DNA of 48,451 bases from the NCBI GenBank assembly GCA_017436525.1, contig JAFSCX010000058.1:1-48451 (forward strand), read 5' to 3'. The translations under genes and the position numbers were made by a program. Positions 30,380 through 39,644 of this stretch are shown here, piece by piece. The stretch comes from Clostridia bacterium. GTDB lineage: Bacteria > Bacillota > Clostridia > Oscillospirales > QAKW01. Each line of letters starts with the position of its first letter. The first letter of the stretch is position 1. The notes under the pieces are model-generated. The model made no database searches. It worked only from the letters and a program-made list of their open reading frames with translations, and was not told the origin of the DNA.

Positions 30380-31915
30380 GTGGCCAATCAAGCAGCGATT
30401 GAATTAAAGAATATCACCAAAACTTTTGGCAGCGTAGTTGCCAATAAGAATGTAAATCTTCGGGCCAATCGGGGAGAAATCCTCTCCATCCTTGGGGAAA
30501 ACGGAAGCGGAAAGACTACCTTGATGAATATGATCTCCGGTATTTATTTTCCTGATGAGGGAGAAATCTTCATCGACGGAGAACCGGCAGTGATTGCCTC
30601 TCCCAAGGATGCTTTCGATTATAAGATCGGCATGATTCATCAGCATTTTAAGCTGGTGGATGTATTCTCTGCCGCTGAAAATATCATTCTCGGCTTGGAG
30701 GAGCAGGGGCGCTATAATCTGAAAGCCGCCGAGGAGCGGATCAGCGCGATCTGCGATCAATATGGCTTCGAGCTGGATCCTAAAAAGAAGATCTATACCA
30801 TGGCCGTCTCCGAAAAGCAGACGGTTGAGATTATCAAGGTCCTTTATCGGGGCGCAGATATTCTGATTCTGGATGAGCCTACCGCCGTGCTGACTCCGCA
30901 GGAGACGCAAAAGCTTTTTGCTGTCCTGAGAAGAATGAGGGAGGACGGAAAGTGCATCATCATTATTACCCATAAGCTTCATGAGGTGCTCTCCCTTTCC
31001 GATAAGGTCGCTGTATTGCGAAAAGGGGAATATGTGGGCACAGTAGAGACTGCAAAGACCAGCGAGGCAGAGCTTACCGAAATGATGGTAGGCAAAAAAA
31101 TCTCCCTCAATATCGAGCGCAGTGAGCCAAAGGATGCGCAGGTACGCTTGGAGGTTCATCATGTGGATTGCTCCAATCGCGAGGGCACTTTGGTGCTGGA
31201 TGATGTCTCTTTCCATGTAAACGCGGGAGAAATTTTGGGGATCGCCGGCATTGCAGGAAGCGGCCAGCGGGAGCTTCTTGAAGTCATCGCGGGCCTGCAA
31301 AAGAGCGATAGCGGCGCAGTCCTTTATCATAATCCCAAAACCGGAAATGTGGATAATCTGCAGAATAAGACACCCCTGCAGATCCGCGAGCTGGGCGTGC
31401 GGCTCTCCTTTGTGCCGGAGGATCGGCTGGGAATGGGCTTGGTCGGCAATATGGATATTACCGATAATATGATGCTCCGCAGCTATCGCAGAGGTAAATC
31501 TGCCTTTTTGGAGCGCAAAGGCCCGAAGGATCTTGCGGAAAAGATCATTGAGGATCTGGAGGTTGTTACCCCCGGCGCTACTACCCCTGTCCGCCGCCTT
31601 TCCGGCGGTAATGTGCAGAAGGTATTGGTAGGCCGCGAGATTGCCGCATCTCCTACTGTCTTGATGGCGGCTTATCCCGTGCGGGGCTTGGATATCAACT
31701 CTTCTTATACCATTTATAATCTTTTGAATCAGCAAAAGGAAAAGGGTGTTGCGGTCATCTTTGTGGGCGAAGATCTGGATGTGCTTCTGGAGCTTTGCGA
31801 TCGGATCTTGGTCATCGGATCCGGTAAGGTAACCGGAATTTTGGACGGCCGCACCGCCACCAAAGAGCAGGTGGGTCTGCTAATGACGAAAACGGAAGGA
31901 GGAGAGCAAAAATGA
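30380..31915 (+). CDS. ABC transporter ATP-binding protein for nucleosides (two ATPase domains)
   Basis: The product has 511 residues from GTG 30380 after AGAGGG. Domain 1 has Walker A GENGSGKTT and Walker B ILDEPTAVLTPQE. Domain 2 has GIAGSGQREL, the signature LSGGNVQKVLVGREIAASP and a changed Walker B region (LMAAYPVRGLDI in place of DEPTRGLD), as is common in the RbsA/NupA group where one site is inactive. It powers uptake with the two permeases that follow. It overlaps the first permease gene by 4 bp. Confidence 0.94.
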   Translation: MANQAAIELKNITKTFGSVVANKNVNLRANRGEILSILGENGSGKTTLMNMISGIYFPDEGEIFIDGEPAVIASPKDAFDYKIGMIHQHFKLVDVFSAAENIILGLEEQGRYNLKAAEERISAICDQYGFELDPKKKIYTMAVSEKQTVEIIKVLYRGADILILDEPTAVLTPQETQKLFAVLRRMREDGKCIIIITHKLHEVLSLSDKVAVLRKGEYVGTVETAKTSEAELTEMMVGKKISLNIERSEPKDAQVRLEVHHVDCSNREGTLVLDDVSFHVNAGEILGIAGIAGSGQRELLEVIAGLQKSDSGAVLYHNPKTGNVDNLQNKTPLQIRELGVRLSFVPEDRLGMGLVGNMDITDNMMLRSYRRGKSAFLERKGPKDLAEKIIEDLEVVTPGATTPVRRLSGGNVQKVLVGREIAASPTVLMAAYPVRGLDINSSYTIYNLLNQQKEKGVAVIFVGEDLDVLLELCDRILVIGSGKVTGILDGRTATKEQVGLLMTKTEGGEQK

Positions 31916-33015
31916 GCCAAAAAAGCAAAAAGCATCATGAGCCTTTCATTCATATTGTGAAGCGGGACGAGCTTGCGCCGGCAAAGGCTTGGGGAATTCG
32001 CATCGGTGCGATTGTCCTCGGCGTATTGCTGATCGGCTTGATCTCCTCGATTCTAACCGGTGAAGGCTTCTTTGAAGTATATGAAATCATGTTCCGCGGC
32101 GTTTTTGGTCGGCTTTTTGAGGGCAAGACCAATATGCTCTGGAAATTCTTGCAGGATACTGCCATTTTGCTTTGCCTCGGCCTTGCAGTGGCGCCCGCAT
32201 TCAAGATGAAATTCTGGAACTGCGGTGCGGAGGGCCAAGCGCTGATCGGCGGATTGGCAGGCATGTTTTGCATGATCCAATTCGGCGGAAAGCTTCCCGA
32301 ATTTTTCTTGGTCCCCTTGGTGATTGCGGTCAGCATTATCGCAGGCGCCATTTGGGGTGTAATCCCTGCCATTTTCAAGGCAAAGTGGAATACCAATGAG
32401 ACCCTCTTTACCTTGATGATGAACTATATGGCAACCCAGCTGATCGCCTATTATGTATACATTGTGGGCGGCGGCTCCAATGTTATCAATCCGGTCTCCA
32501 CCGGTGCTCTGCCGGTGATCGGAAATCTGCAATATCTGACGAATATTCTGATTGTAGCGCTCCTTACGGTAGCCGTTTATGTTTATTTGAAATATAGTAA
32601 GCAGGGCTATGAAATTGCGGTGGTAGGGGAAAGCCAGAATACCGCACGCTACATTGGCATCAATGTCAAGAAGGTGGTGCTTCGCACCATGATGCTCTCC
32701 GGCGCCATCTGCGGTGTGGCAGGAATGTTGCTGGTCGCAGGGACGGACCATTCCATCAATACCAACACCGTCGGCGGCCAAGGCTTTACCGCCATCATGG
32801 TCGCATGGCTTGGAAAATTCAATCCTGCAATCATGACTTTGATGGCCGGCTTGATCATCTTCTTGCGGACCGGTGCCGCCAAGGTTGCCGATCTCAACTT
32901 TTTGAATAGCTCCTTTGCCGATATTTCGGTGGGTGTGGTTATTCTGCTGTTGGTAGGCTGCGAATTCTTTATTCAATATTCTGTACGGCTGCGCCACGGA
33001 AAGAAGGGAGTGTAA
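31912..33015 (+). CDS. Nucleoside ABC transporter permease (first)
   Basis: The product has 367 residues. It has many membrane segments, with the BPD_transp_2 signature KFWNCGAEGQALIGGLAG and YEIAVVGESQNTARYIGI (the coupling helix contact), and a cytoplasmic N-terminus. It corresponds to the NupB/YufP type, forming the channel with the next permease. The gap to the next gene is 4 bp. Confidence 0.93.
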   Translation: MSQKSKKHHEPFIHIVKRDELAPAKAWGIRIGAIVLGVLLIGLISSILTGEGFFEVYEIMFRGVFGRLFEGKTNMLWKFLQDTAILLCLGLAVAPAFKMKFWNCGAEGQALIGGLAGMFCMIQFGGKLPEFFLVPLVIAVSIIAGAIWGVIPAIFKAKWNTNETLFTLMMNYMATQLIAYYVYIVGGGSNVINPVSTGALPVIGNLQYLTNILIVALLTVAVYVYLKYSKQGYEIAVVGESQNTARYIGINVKKVVLRTMMLSGAICGVAGMLLVAGTDHSINTNTVGGQGFTAIMVAWLGKFNPAIMTLMAGLIIFLRTGAAKVADLNFLNSSFADISVGVVILLLVGCEFFIQYSVRLRHGKKGV

Positions 33016-33019
33016 TATC

Positions 33020-34009
33020 ATGATCGTTGAATTTATCAGCAGAGCCATTCTTTTGAGTATTCCCCTTCTCTATGGCGCGACCGGCGAGATTCTGACCGAA
33101 AAATCGGGCCATTTGAATCTGGGTATTCCCGGCATCATGTATGGCGGCGCCATCGGCGGTGTCATCGGGGCATTCCTTTATGAGAATGCTTGCGGCAATG
33201 CGGCAGAAAATATGAATCCGATCCTTACGATCTTGATTCCCTTGCTCACCTCCATCCTCTTCTCCGTATTGATGGGGCTGATCTATAGCTTTATGACGGT
33301 AACGCTGCGGGCTAATCAGAATGTAACCGGTCTTGCTCTGACCACCTTCGGTATCGGCCTCGGAAATTTCTTCGGCGGCTCTTTGGTAAAGCTGGTGCAG
33401 AGCGATCTGCCCTCCATTGCCTTGACCAAGACCAGCAAGATTTTTAAGGCGGAGCTTCCCTTTGCCAAGGATCTGGGATGGTTTGGAGAGATCTTTTTAT
33501 CCCATGATTTTCTTGCTTATGCGGCGATCGCCATCGCTTTGATCGCCACCTTTATCCTGAATCGGACCAGAGTGGGCCTGAATCTTCGGGCAGTGGGCGA
33601 GAATCCTGCGACTGCCGATGCGGCAGGCATCAATGTAACGGCTTATAAGTATATCGCTACCTGCATCGGAAGTGCTGTGGCAGGGTTGGGCGGCTTGCAG
33701 TATGTAATGGCATATGCCGATGGTGTATGGTCCAATAACGCTTTTGGTGATCGCGGTTGGATGGCGATCGCGTTGGTCATCTTTGCTCTTTGGAAGCCCT
33801 CTATGGCGATTTTGGGCGCATTTCTTTTCGGCGCACTTTGCAATGCCAACAACTATGTGCAGGGCTTAGGTACCGAGACGCAGGAGCTTTTCAAGATGCT
33901 TCCTTATGTGGTAACTCTGATTGTATTGATTATCACCAGCCTGCGTAAAAAGCGGGAGCATCAGCCTCCGGAAAGTTTGGGCCTTCCTTATTTCCGCGAG
34001 GAGCGGTAA
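33020..34009 (+). CDS. Nucleoside ABC transporter permease (second)
   Basis: The product has 329 residues. It has about eight membrane segments, TGEILTEKSGHLNLGIPGIMYGGA near the start and VGLNLRAVGENPATADAAGI as the coupling segment, as in NupC/YufQ. It is the last gene of the transporter operon. Confidence 0.93.
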   Translation: MIVEFISRAILLSIPLLYGATGEILTEKSGHLNLGIPGIMYGGAIGGVIGAFLYENACGNAAENMNPILTILIPLLTSILFSVLMGLIYSFMTVTLRANQNVTGLALTTFGIGLGNFFGGSLVKLVQSDLPSIALTKTSKIFKAELPFAKDLGWFGEIFLSHDFLAYAAIAIALIATFILNRTRVGLNLRAVGENPATADAAGINVTAYKYIATCIGSAVAGLGGLQYVMAYADGVWSNNAFGDRGWMAIALVIFALWKPSMAILGAFLFGALCNANNYVQGLGTETQELFKMLPYVVTLIVLIITSLRKKREHQPPESLGLPYFREER

Positions 34010-34019
34010 AAATTTTCAG

Positions 34020-34106
34020 TTGTAATTTTGCTTTTTTCTGCTATAATAAGTAGCGGCAAAAATGATCATTCCATATGCCGCTGCTGAAAGGCAGCGGCAT
34101 ATTTTT
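34020..34106 (+). promoter_or_regulatory. Promoter and attenuator-like leader of the FAD protein gene
   Basis: TTGTAA (34020-34025), a 16-base spacer, TATAAT (34042-34047). The leader then holds three short arms: AGCGGCA near 34052, TGCCGCTGC near 34076, and GCAGCGGCA near 34091, followed by TATTTTT. Arm 2 can pair with arm 1 or with arm 3. The arm 2/arm 3 pair makes a terminator. This is the layout of a transcription attenuator. Confidence 0.6.
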
Positions 34107-34124
34107 GAGAAAGAGAGAAATAGG

Positions 34125-35528
34125 ATGAACTATGATGTATTGATTATCGGTGCAGGCCCCGCAGGAATCTTTACCGCTTTGGAGATGGTGCGCCGCGGCA
34201 GCAATCAAAAGATTATGATTGTGGAAAAAGGGCTTCCTGTGGAGAAGCGCCGTTGCCCTAAAACGAAGACCAAGCAGTGTGTCAGCTGCAAACCCTATTG
34301 CCATATCACTACCGGCTTTTCCGGTGCGGGCGCATTTTCTGACGGCAAGCTTTCCCTGAGCGCAGATGTGGGCGGCGATCTGCCTACCCTCATCGGAGAG
34401 GATCTTGCGCAGGAGACCATCGATTATACCGATAAGATCTATCTGGAATTCGGTGCGGATACGAAGATTGAAGGAATCAGCAATCCGGAGGCGGTCAAAG
34501 AGATCCGCAAGCGTGCCATTCAGGCAGGGCTTAAATTGGTGGATTGCCCTATCCGCCATCTCGGCACGGAGAAGGCGCAGGATATTTATTTTGCCATCGA
34601 GCAATATCTGCTGGAGCATGGAGTAGAGATGCTCTTCAATTACGAATGTACCAATCTGATTATTGAGGATCAGAAGTGTATCGGTGGATATATCAGCAAC
34701 GGTAAGGAGCAGCGGGAGATTCATGCCGCTCATACCATAGTGGCCACCGGCAGAAGAGGTGCGGAATGGCTGGAGCATCTTTGCACCGAGCACCATATCG
34801 AGCATATGCCCGGTACGGTAGATATCGGCGTGCGGGTAGAGGTGCGCAATGAGGTCATGGAGAAGGTCAATGAGGTGCTCTATGAATCCAAGCTGGTCGG
34901 CTATCCGCAGCCCTTCAAAAATAAGGTGCGCACCTTCTGCCAAAATCCGGGCGGCTTTGTCTCTCAGGAAAATTATGACAATGATTTAGCGGTGGTCAAC
35001 GGCCATTCCTATAAGGAACTCAAGAGCAATAATACCAACCTTGCTATTTTAGTCTCTCATAATTTCACCCATCCCTTCAATCAGCCGATTGCCTATGCCC
35101 AGAAGGTGGGAGAGCTTTCCAATATGCTGGCCAACGGTCATATCTTGGTCCAGCGCTACGGCGACATTTTGGATGGCAAGCGCACTTGGGATAAGGAGCT
35201 TGCCCGCGCCAATCTGAAGCCCACTCTGCCCGATGCAGTGGCCGGCGATATTACCGCCGCCATTCCCTATCGGGCGATGATGAATATCATCAACTTTATC
35301 CAGGCTCTGGATCATGTGGTGCCGGGCTTTGCTTCTACCGAGACCCTGCTCTATTCCCCCGAGCTGAAATTCTATAGCAATCGGGTCTCCATGGACCCTC
35401 AATTCAATACCAGCGTTAAAGGTCTTTATTGCTTGGGCGATTCCAGCGGCTGGACCCGCGGCTTGATGATGGCATCGGTCATGGGCGTATTGATGGGCAG
35501 AAGACTTGCAGAGGAGGAGCAAAAATGA
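34125..35528 (+). CDS. NAD(P)/FAD-dependent oxidoreductase
   Basis: The product has 467 residues from the ATG at 34125; the frame is open further upstream but that part overlaps the leader hairpin. The FAD-binding start is NYDVLIIGAGPAGIFTALEM. A Cys-rich stretch follows (RRCPKTKTKQCVSCKPYCHITTGFSGAGAFSDGKL), typical of this family of uncharacterised FAD-dependent dehydrogenases, and YCLGDSSGWTRGLMMASVMG closes the FAD site. The substrate is unknown. It overlaps the next gene by 4 bp. Confidence 0.88.
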   Translation: MNYDVLIIGAGPAGIFTALEMVRRGSNQKIMIVEKGLPVEKRRCPKTKTKQCVSCKPYCHITTGFSGAGAFSDGKLSLSADVGGDLPTLIGEDLAQETIDYTDKIYLEFGADTKIEGISNPEAVKEIRKRAIQAGLKLVDCPIRHLGTEKAQDIYFAIEQYLLEHGVEMLFNYECTNLIIEDQKCIGGYISNGKEQREIHAAHTIVATGRRGAEWLEHLCTEHHIEHMPGTVDIGVRVEVRNEVMEKVNEVLYESKLVGYPQPFKNKVRTFCQNPGGFVSQENYDNDLAVVNGHSYKELKSNNTNLAILVSHNFTHPFNQPIAYAQKVGELSNMLANGHILVQRYGDILDGKRTWDKELARANLKPTLPDAVAGDITAAIPYRAMMNIINFIQALDHVVPGFASTETLLYSPELKFYSNRVSMDPQFNTSVKGLYCLGDSSGWTRGLMMASVMGVLMGRRLAEEEQK

Positions 35529-36190
35529 AGCAAGCAATGATTAAAGAATTATATTCCTTGGAGCATACCCTTGCAGCGCCTCTTTTAGAGGGGTTTACCT
35601 ATCCTTGGGAAGCGCTGAAGGAGATTGGTGATTATATCTTAAAATTGGGCGCGCGGCTCTCGGAGGAGGAATATGATCATCCGCAGGAGACGGTCTGGAT
35701 TCATAAGAGCGCGAAAGTAGCGCCATCTGCCTTTATCGGCGAGAATGTCATCATCGGTAAAGAGACGCAGGTGCGCCATTGCGCGTTTATCCGCGGCAAT
35801 GCCCTGATCGGCGATGGAGCGGTGGTGGGAAATTCCACCGAGCTGAAGAATGTCATCCTCTTCGATGGAGTGCAGGTTCCCCATTATAATTATGTGGGCG
35901 ATTCTATTTTGGGCTATAAAGCCCATATGGGCGCAGGCTCCATTACCTCCAATGTAAAGAGTGATAAGAGTCTTGTGGTCATTCGTTATGGGGATGAGAA
36001 GATCGAGACCGGCATTAAAAAGGTAGGCGCCATGCTGGGCGATTTGGTGGAGGTGGGATGCGGAAGTGTCCTCAACCCCGGTGTGGTCATCGGAAGAGAG
36101 AGCAATGTCTATCCGCTTTCTGCAGTGCGCGGCGTCATTCCTGCTCATTCCATTTATAAAAAACAGGGCGAGATCGCTGAGAAAAGATAA
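35525..36190 (+). CDS. Left-handed beta-helix (hexapeptide) acyl- or nucleotidyl-transferase-like protein
   Basis: The product has 221 residues. It has repeated hexapeptide turns from about residue 55: VWIHKSAKVAPSAFIGENVIIG, VRHCAFIRGNALIGDGAVVG, and VEVGCGSVLNPGVVIGRESNVYPLS. These belong to the trimeric left-handed beta-helix group, close to the C-terminal half of GlmU-type proteins. There is no nucleotidyltransferase domain. It is coupled to the FAD protein gene. An acyltransferase role is likely; the substrate is unknown. Confidence 0.85.
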   Translation: MKQAMIKELYSLEHTLAAPLLEGFTYPWEALKEIGDYILKLGARLSEEEYDHPQETVWIHKSAKVAPSAFIGENVIIGKETQVRHCAFIRGNALIGDGAVVGNSTELKNVILFDGVQVPHYNYVGDSILGYKAHMGAGSITSNVKSDKSLVVIRYGDEKIETGIKKVGAMLGDLVEVGCGSVLNPGVVIGRESNVYPLSAVRGVIPAHSIYKKQGEIAEKR

Positions 36191-36195
36191 AAAAG

Positions 36196-36226
36196 AAATG
36201 CTTCGGCGCAAGCCGAAGCATTTTTT
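36196..36226. terminator. Bidirectional terminator
   Basis: AAATGCTTCGGC (36196-36207), loop GCAA, GCCGAAGCATTT (36212-36223), then T-run. It serves the rightward 35525 gene and the leftward 36230 gene. Confidence 0.9.
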
Positions 36227-36229
36227 GGT

Positions 36230-37282
36230 TTATTTTGCTTTTTCTACAATCAGGTTGAGCGCATAATCAAGGATGATCTGATCCTCTACCCGCTCTCTGG
36301 TGGCGAGCTTGAGATATTCTTCTACATTCTCATAGCCTGCGGCGGTGGCAAAGGATTTTGCATAGGTATCAAATTCCTTTTCGCTGATGGTATATCCTTC
36401 TGCCTTGGCGATGGCATAGGCAGTCAGCTGCTGCTTGACCAATGCCTCGGCTTGCTGCGCGATGGTCTCCGAGGAGAGATTATTGGCCGCCAAGAAGGAA
36501 TCGACATCATCGTAGCCATATTGAAGGGCGATGGATTTATAATAGTCGTTATATTCTTTTTTGGCAGAATCTAATAGGGTAGAGGGCAGCTCTCCTTTGA
36601 AGGTGGTGGCGGTCATCACCTTGGTCCAAAGGGTGTTCTGCGCGGTGGAGAGGGCTTCTTGCTCATTAGAAGCCAGAAGCTCTTTTTTGGTATTTTCAAT
36701 CAGCTCTTTTTTGGTTTTTGCCTCTTTTTTGAGTTTTACCACAAGATCATCGGTCAGTTCCGGATAGGTGGTGCGGTCTTTGATATAATTAACCTTAACC
36801 GTAAAGACGACCGCCTGCCCTGCAAGCTCTGCATTGCCGTAGTTTTCGGGGAAGGTCAGATCAAGATCAACCGTCTCTCCCACTTCGACCCCGACCAAGC
36901 CTTCCTCAAAGCCTGCAATGAAGCTGCCGCTTCCGATATTGAGATCTTGGCCTTGGGCGGTGCCGCCTTCAAAGGCAACCCCATCCTTGACGCCCTTATA
37001 ATCAATATTGGCAGTATCGCCGATCTGCACCTTCCCTTTGGTGATTTTCTTATCGGAGAGGGTGCCGTAGCCTGCATCGTAGAGCAGCTTATTGAGGGCT
37101 ACTTGCAGCTGATATTCGCTTACGGAGGTATCTGCTTTGGTATAGGTCAGGCCCTTATATTCGCCCAGCGTGAGATATTGATCGGGATCCGCCTCTTTGA
37201 AGGTGGCAGGCCCTTTGCTGCTGCAGCCGAAAAGCAGGGCGGCTGTTAATGTGAGCGCGAGAAATAGTGCAATCTTTTTCAT
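36230..37282 (-). CDS. Lipoprotein with trigger-factor-like FKBP and C-terminal chaperone domains
   Basis: The product has 350 residues. The lipobox ALLFGC-S puts the lipidated Cys near residue 20. It lacks the ribosome-binding domain of trigger factor. Instead an FKBP-type domain (about 90-170: GDTANIDYKGVKDGVAFEGGTAQGQDLNIGSGSFIAGFEEGLVG) is followed by a helical arm region like trigger factor's C-terminal domain (about 175-350). It is thus an exported peptidyl-prolyl isomerase chaperone for secreted proteins. With the membrane cyclophilin at 12901, the window holds two extracytoplasmic isomerases. The PlsC gene lies 5 bp upstream on the same strand. Confidence 0.9.
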   Translation of the reverse strand: MKKIALFLALTLTAALLFGCSSKGPATFKEADPDQYLTLGEYKGLTYTKADTSVSEYQLQVALNKLLYDAGYGTLSDKKITKGKVQIGDTANIDYKGVKDGVAFEGGTAQGQDLNIGSGSFIAGFEEGLVGVEVGETVDLDLTFPENYGNAELAGQAVVFTVKVNYIKDRTTYPELTDDLVVKLKKEAKTKKELIENTKKELLASNEQEALSTAQNTLWTKVMTATTFKGELPSTLLDSAKKEYNDYYKSIALQYGYDDVDSFLAANNLSSETIAQQAEALVKQQLTAYAIAKAEGYTISEKEFDTYAKSFATAAGYENVEEYLKLATRERVEDQIILDYALNLIVEKAK

Positions 37283-37287
37283 TTTTT

Positions 37288-38010
37288 TTACTCCTTAATC
37301 TCAGAAAGAACCTCTTGCATCAAGGCTCTTACCTTTTGGGGCAGCTCTTTTTGAGCGGCCCGATCCAAACCTTTCGTGGGGATTGCGGGCAGAATCCGAA
37401 CCTTTACGGTAGCAGGCTTGATGCGATGGCCGTTGGCTTCAAAGATGCGATGGGTCCCGTCAATTACAATGGGGAGAATGGGCGCTTCCGCTTTGGTGGC
37501 CATCATAAAGGCGCCGCCCTTGAATTCCAGCATTTCCTTGCCGTTGTTGCGCGTCCCTTCCGGCGCGATGGAGACATTGATGCCGTTTTTAAGATTTTCC
37601 ACTCCTTTATGGATCACCTGCATCCCTGCTTTCGCAGAAGAGCGGTCGATGAAGAGGCAATGGCCTGCTCTCATCCAATCGCTCAGTAAAGGCACCTTTT
37701 CCAATTCCTTTTTTGCCACAACGCAAGCCGTATTGGGAATACAGCCGATCAAAATAAAGGCATCAAAGAGCCCTTGATGATTGAAAACGGTGAGGGTGGG
37801 CTCTTCCGGAATGTTTTCAAGCCCCGAAAGCTCCACTTTGGTACCGGCTACCTTTAAGCATCGCTTTGCAAAGGCAATAATCTTTTTGCGGCAGAATTGC
37901 TCATGCTTCTTTGGATCTTTTTTCTCCAGATATTTAGAGTAAACCAAAAGGGGCAGCGCGCAGAGCAGATAGCCTGCCACATATAAAAACATACCGATGG
38001 TTCTGATCAT
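37288..38010 (-). CDS. plsC: 1-acyl-sn-glycerol-3-phosphate acyltransferase (PlsC family)
   Basis: The product has 240 residues from the ATG at 38010, which has AAAGGAGAG before it; a longer frame to 38133 passes through the promoter. It has an N-terminal membrane segment, then FNHQGLFDAF (the NHxxxxD active-site motif), LFIDRSSAKAGM, and SIAPEGTRNNGK (EGTR substrate site). It makes phosphatidic acid from lysophosphatidic acid at the membrane. Confidence 0.93.
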   Translation of the reverse strand: MIRTIGMFLYVAGYLLCALPLLVYSKYLEKKDPKKHEQFCRKKIIAFAKRCLKVAGTKVELSGLENIPEEPTLTVFNHQGLFDAFILIGCIPNTACVVAKKELEKVPLLSDWMRAGHCLFIDRSSAKAGMQVIHKGVENLKNGINVSIAPEGTRNNGKEMLEFKGGAFMMATKAEAPILPIVIDGTHRIFEANGHRIKPATVKVRILPAIPTKGLDRAAQKELPQKVRALMQEVLSEIKE

Positions 38011-38041
38011 CGTTTGCTCTCCTTTATTTTGATTAAAAAAT

Positions 38042-38101
38042 ATTATAGCAAAAACTTCTGCGTTCGTCAACCTTGACAGAAAAGTATGGATTTGATATGA
38101 T
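38042..38101. promoter_or_regulatory. Divergent promoters of plsC and the radical SAM gene
   Basis: Leftward: TTGACG (38065-38070), a 17-base spacer, TATAAT (38042-38047). Rightward: TTGACA (38073-38078), a 17-base spacer, TATGAT (38096-38101). The two -35 boxes are 2 bp apart, back to back. Confidence 0.85.
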
Positions 38102-38133
38102 TTTAGATATTTATTGGGATGGGAATTTATCAA

Positions 38134-39006
38134 ATGAAGCAGAAACGGATCGGCGAGGTTTTGCGGGAGCGCTATGGCTGCAAGGTCTATAAATTATCCT
38201 TGGATGCAGGCTTTACCTGCCCCAATCGGGATGGCTCAAAGGGAATCGGCGGCTGCATTTTCTGCTCCCAAGGGGGAAGCGGAGAATTTGCCGAAAAGGG
38301 CGTGGATATTAAAGAGCAACTTGAGAGAGCCAAAAAGCGAATCGAGCAAAAAAATAAGGGCGGAAAATATATTGCTTATTTTCAGGCTTTTACCAATACC
38401 TATGGGCCTGTGGAGAGGCTGCGGGAACTTTATCTTGCGGCGATGGAGCCGAAGGAGATCGTGGAGCTATCCATTGCCACCCGCCCCGATTGCCTCTCGG
38501 AGGAGATTGTGGCTCTGCTGGCAGAGTTGAATCAAATCAAGCCGATCACCATCGAGCTGGGGTTGCAGACCATTCATGAGGCTACAGCCGCATATATCAG
38601 AAGAGGCTACCCTCTTTCGGTCTTTGAGGATGGGGTGCGGCGGCTGAAGGCGGCAGGGCTTGCGGTGGTGGTCCATATGATTTTGGGGCTGCCCGGCGAA
38701 AGCGAGCGGCAGATGCTGGAGACGGCGCGCTATATTGGGGAGAGCGGGGCAGAGGGAATCAAGATCCAGCTTCTCCATGTATTGCAAGGGACGGATCTTG
38801 CCAAGGATTATGCGGCGGGGAAATTCCGGTGCCTATCCTTTGAGGAATATGCCTCCCTTTTGGAAAAATGCCTTGCTCTTCTCCCCGAGGAGATGGTGAT
38901 CCACCGCCTTACCGGTGATGGAGCAAAAAAGGATTTGATTGCGCCTCTTTGGAGCGCCGATAAAAAAAGAGTATTAAACGAACTTAGAAAAAGATTGGAG
39001 TCTTAA
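38134..39006 (+). CDS. Radical SAM protein, YhcC family (TIGR01212)
   Basis: The product has 290 residues from the ATG at 38134, after GGGATGGGA. An ATG at 38119 is also in frame but has no ribosome site. The family's radical SAM cluster site is CPNRDGSKGIGGCIFC, followed by IAYFQAFTNTYGP, SIATRPDCLSEEIVALL, IELGLQTIHEATAAYIRRG and GVHMILGLPGE-type strands. The function of the YhcC group is not settled. The next gene is only 3 bp away. Confidence 0.9.
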   Translation: MKQKRIGEVLRERYGCKVYKLSLDAGFTCPNRDGSKGIGGCIFCSQGGSGEFAEKGVDIKEQLERAKKRIEQKNKGGKYIAYFQAFTNTYGPVERLRELYLAAMEPKEIVELSIATRPDCLSEEIVALLAELNQIKPITIELGLQTIHEATAAYIRRGYPLSVFEDGVRRLKAAGLAVVVHMILGLPGESERQMLETARYIGESGAEGIKIQLLHVLQGTDLAKDYAAGKFRCLSFEEYASLLEKCLALLPEEMVIHRLTGDGAKKDLIAPLWSADKKRVLNELRKRLES

Positions 39007-39009
39007 AAA

Positions 39010-39483
39010 ATGTCTTGGGAAAAAGCCATCGATCATCTGAAGAAATATAAGATGGAAGAGCGGGCCGTTACCTTTGAGGTCTCATCTGCCACGGTTGCTC
39101 TGGCGGCAGAAGCCCTTCAATGCGAGCCTGCCCATATCGCCAAGACCCTTTCCTTTGAAGCGGGCGAGGGCTGCATCTTAGTGGTGGCGGCCGGAGATCG
39201 TAAGATCGATAACCATAAGTTTAAGGAAGAATTCGGTTATAAGGCCAAGATGCTTTCTTTCGAGAAGGTGGAGGAGCTGATCGGCCATGGAGTCGGCGGG
39301 GTATGCCCCTTCGGGGTGGACTGCCCGGTATATTTGGATGTTTCCTTGCAGGAATTTGATGTCGTTTATCCCGCCTGCGGGACATCCAGCAGCGCCGTCC
39401 GGATGACGCCTCAAGAATTATTTGAAGTATCGGAAGCTAAAAAATGGGTGGCAGTAACCAAGGCGGCAGAAAATAAAGCATAA
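39010..39483 (+). CDS. YbaK/EbsC family protein (aminoacyl-tRNA deacylase-like)
   Basis: The product has 157 residues. It has the YbaK fold: EVSSATVALAAEALQCEPAHIAKTLSF, VVAAGDRKIDNHKFKEEF, GVGGVCPFGVDCPVYLDVSL and YPACGTSSSAVRMTPQEL. Family members hydrolyse mischarged tRNA such as Cys-tRNA(Pro). It is downstream of and probably cotranscribed with the radical SAM gene. Confidence 0.92.
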   Translation: MSWEKAIDHLKKYKMEERAVTFEVSSATVALAAEALQCEPAHIAKTLSFEAGEGCILVVAAGDRKIDNHKFKEEFGYKAKMLSFEKVEELIGHGVGGVCPFGVDCPVYLDVSLQEFDVVYPACGTSSSAVRMTPQELFEVSEAKKWVAVTKAAENKA

Positions 39484-39560
39484 AAAAATTAAATGGAATT
39501 CCATTCTTTTGTGCCATTTGCCGATTCTTTTTTGAAATCGGTAAAAGAGCGGGAAATTTC

Positions 39561-39628
39561 TTGATTTTTTCATGAAATTATGGTATTCTGTATCTATTAC
39601 AAAATCATATGTCCTTCGGTGAAGGACA
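39561..39628 (+). promoter_or_regulatory. Promoter and leader hairpin of the hom-asd operon
   Basis: TTGATT (39561-39566), a 17-base spacer, TATTCT (39584-39589). The leader carries an 8-bp hairpin TGTCCTTC/GAAGGACA with loop GGT (39610-39628), close to the ribosome site TAGGAG. No T-box or known amino-acid riboswitch is present. Confidence 0.7.
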
Positions 39629-39644
39629 CATAGGAGAAGTTTGC

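Noticed and set aside
39596..39644. Lysine riboswitch or T-box before the hom-asd operon
   Set aside because: The leader is about 50 bases with one small hairpin and lacks any T-box sequence.
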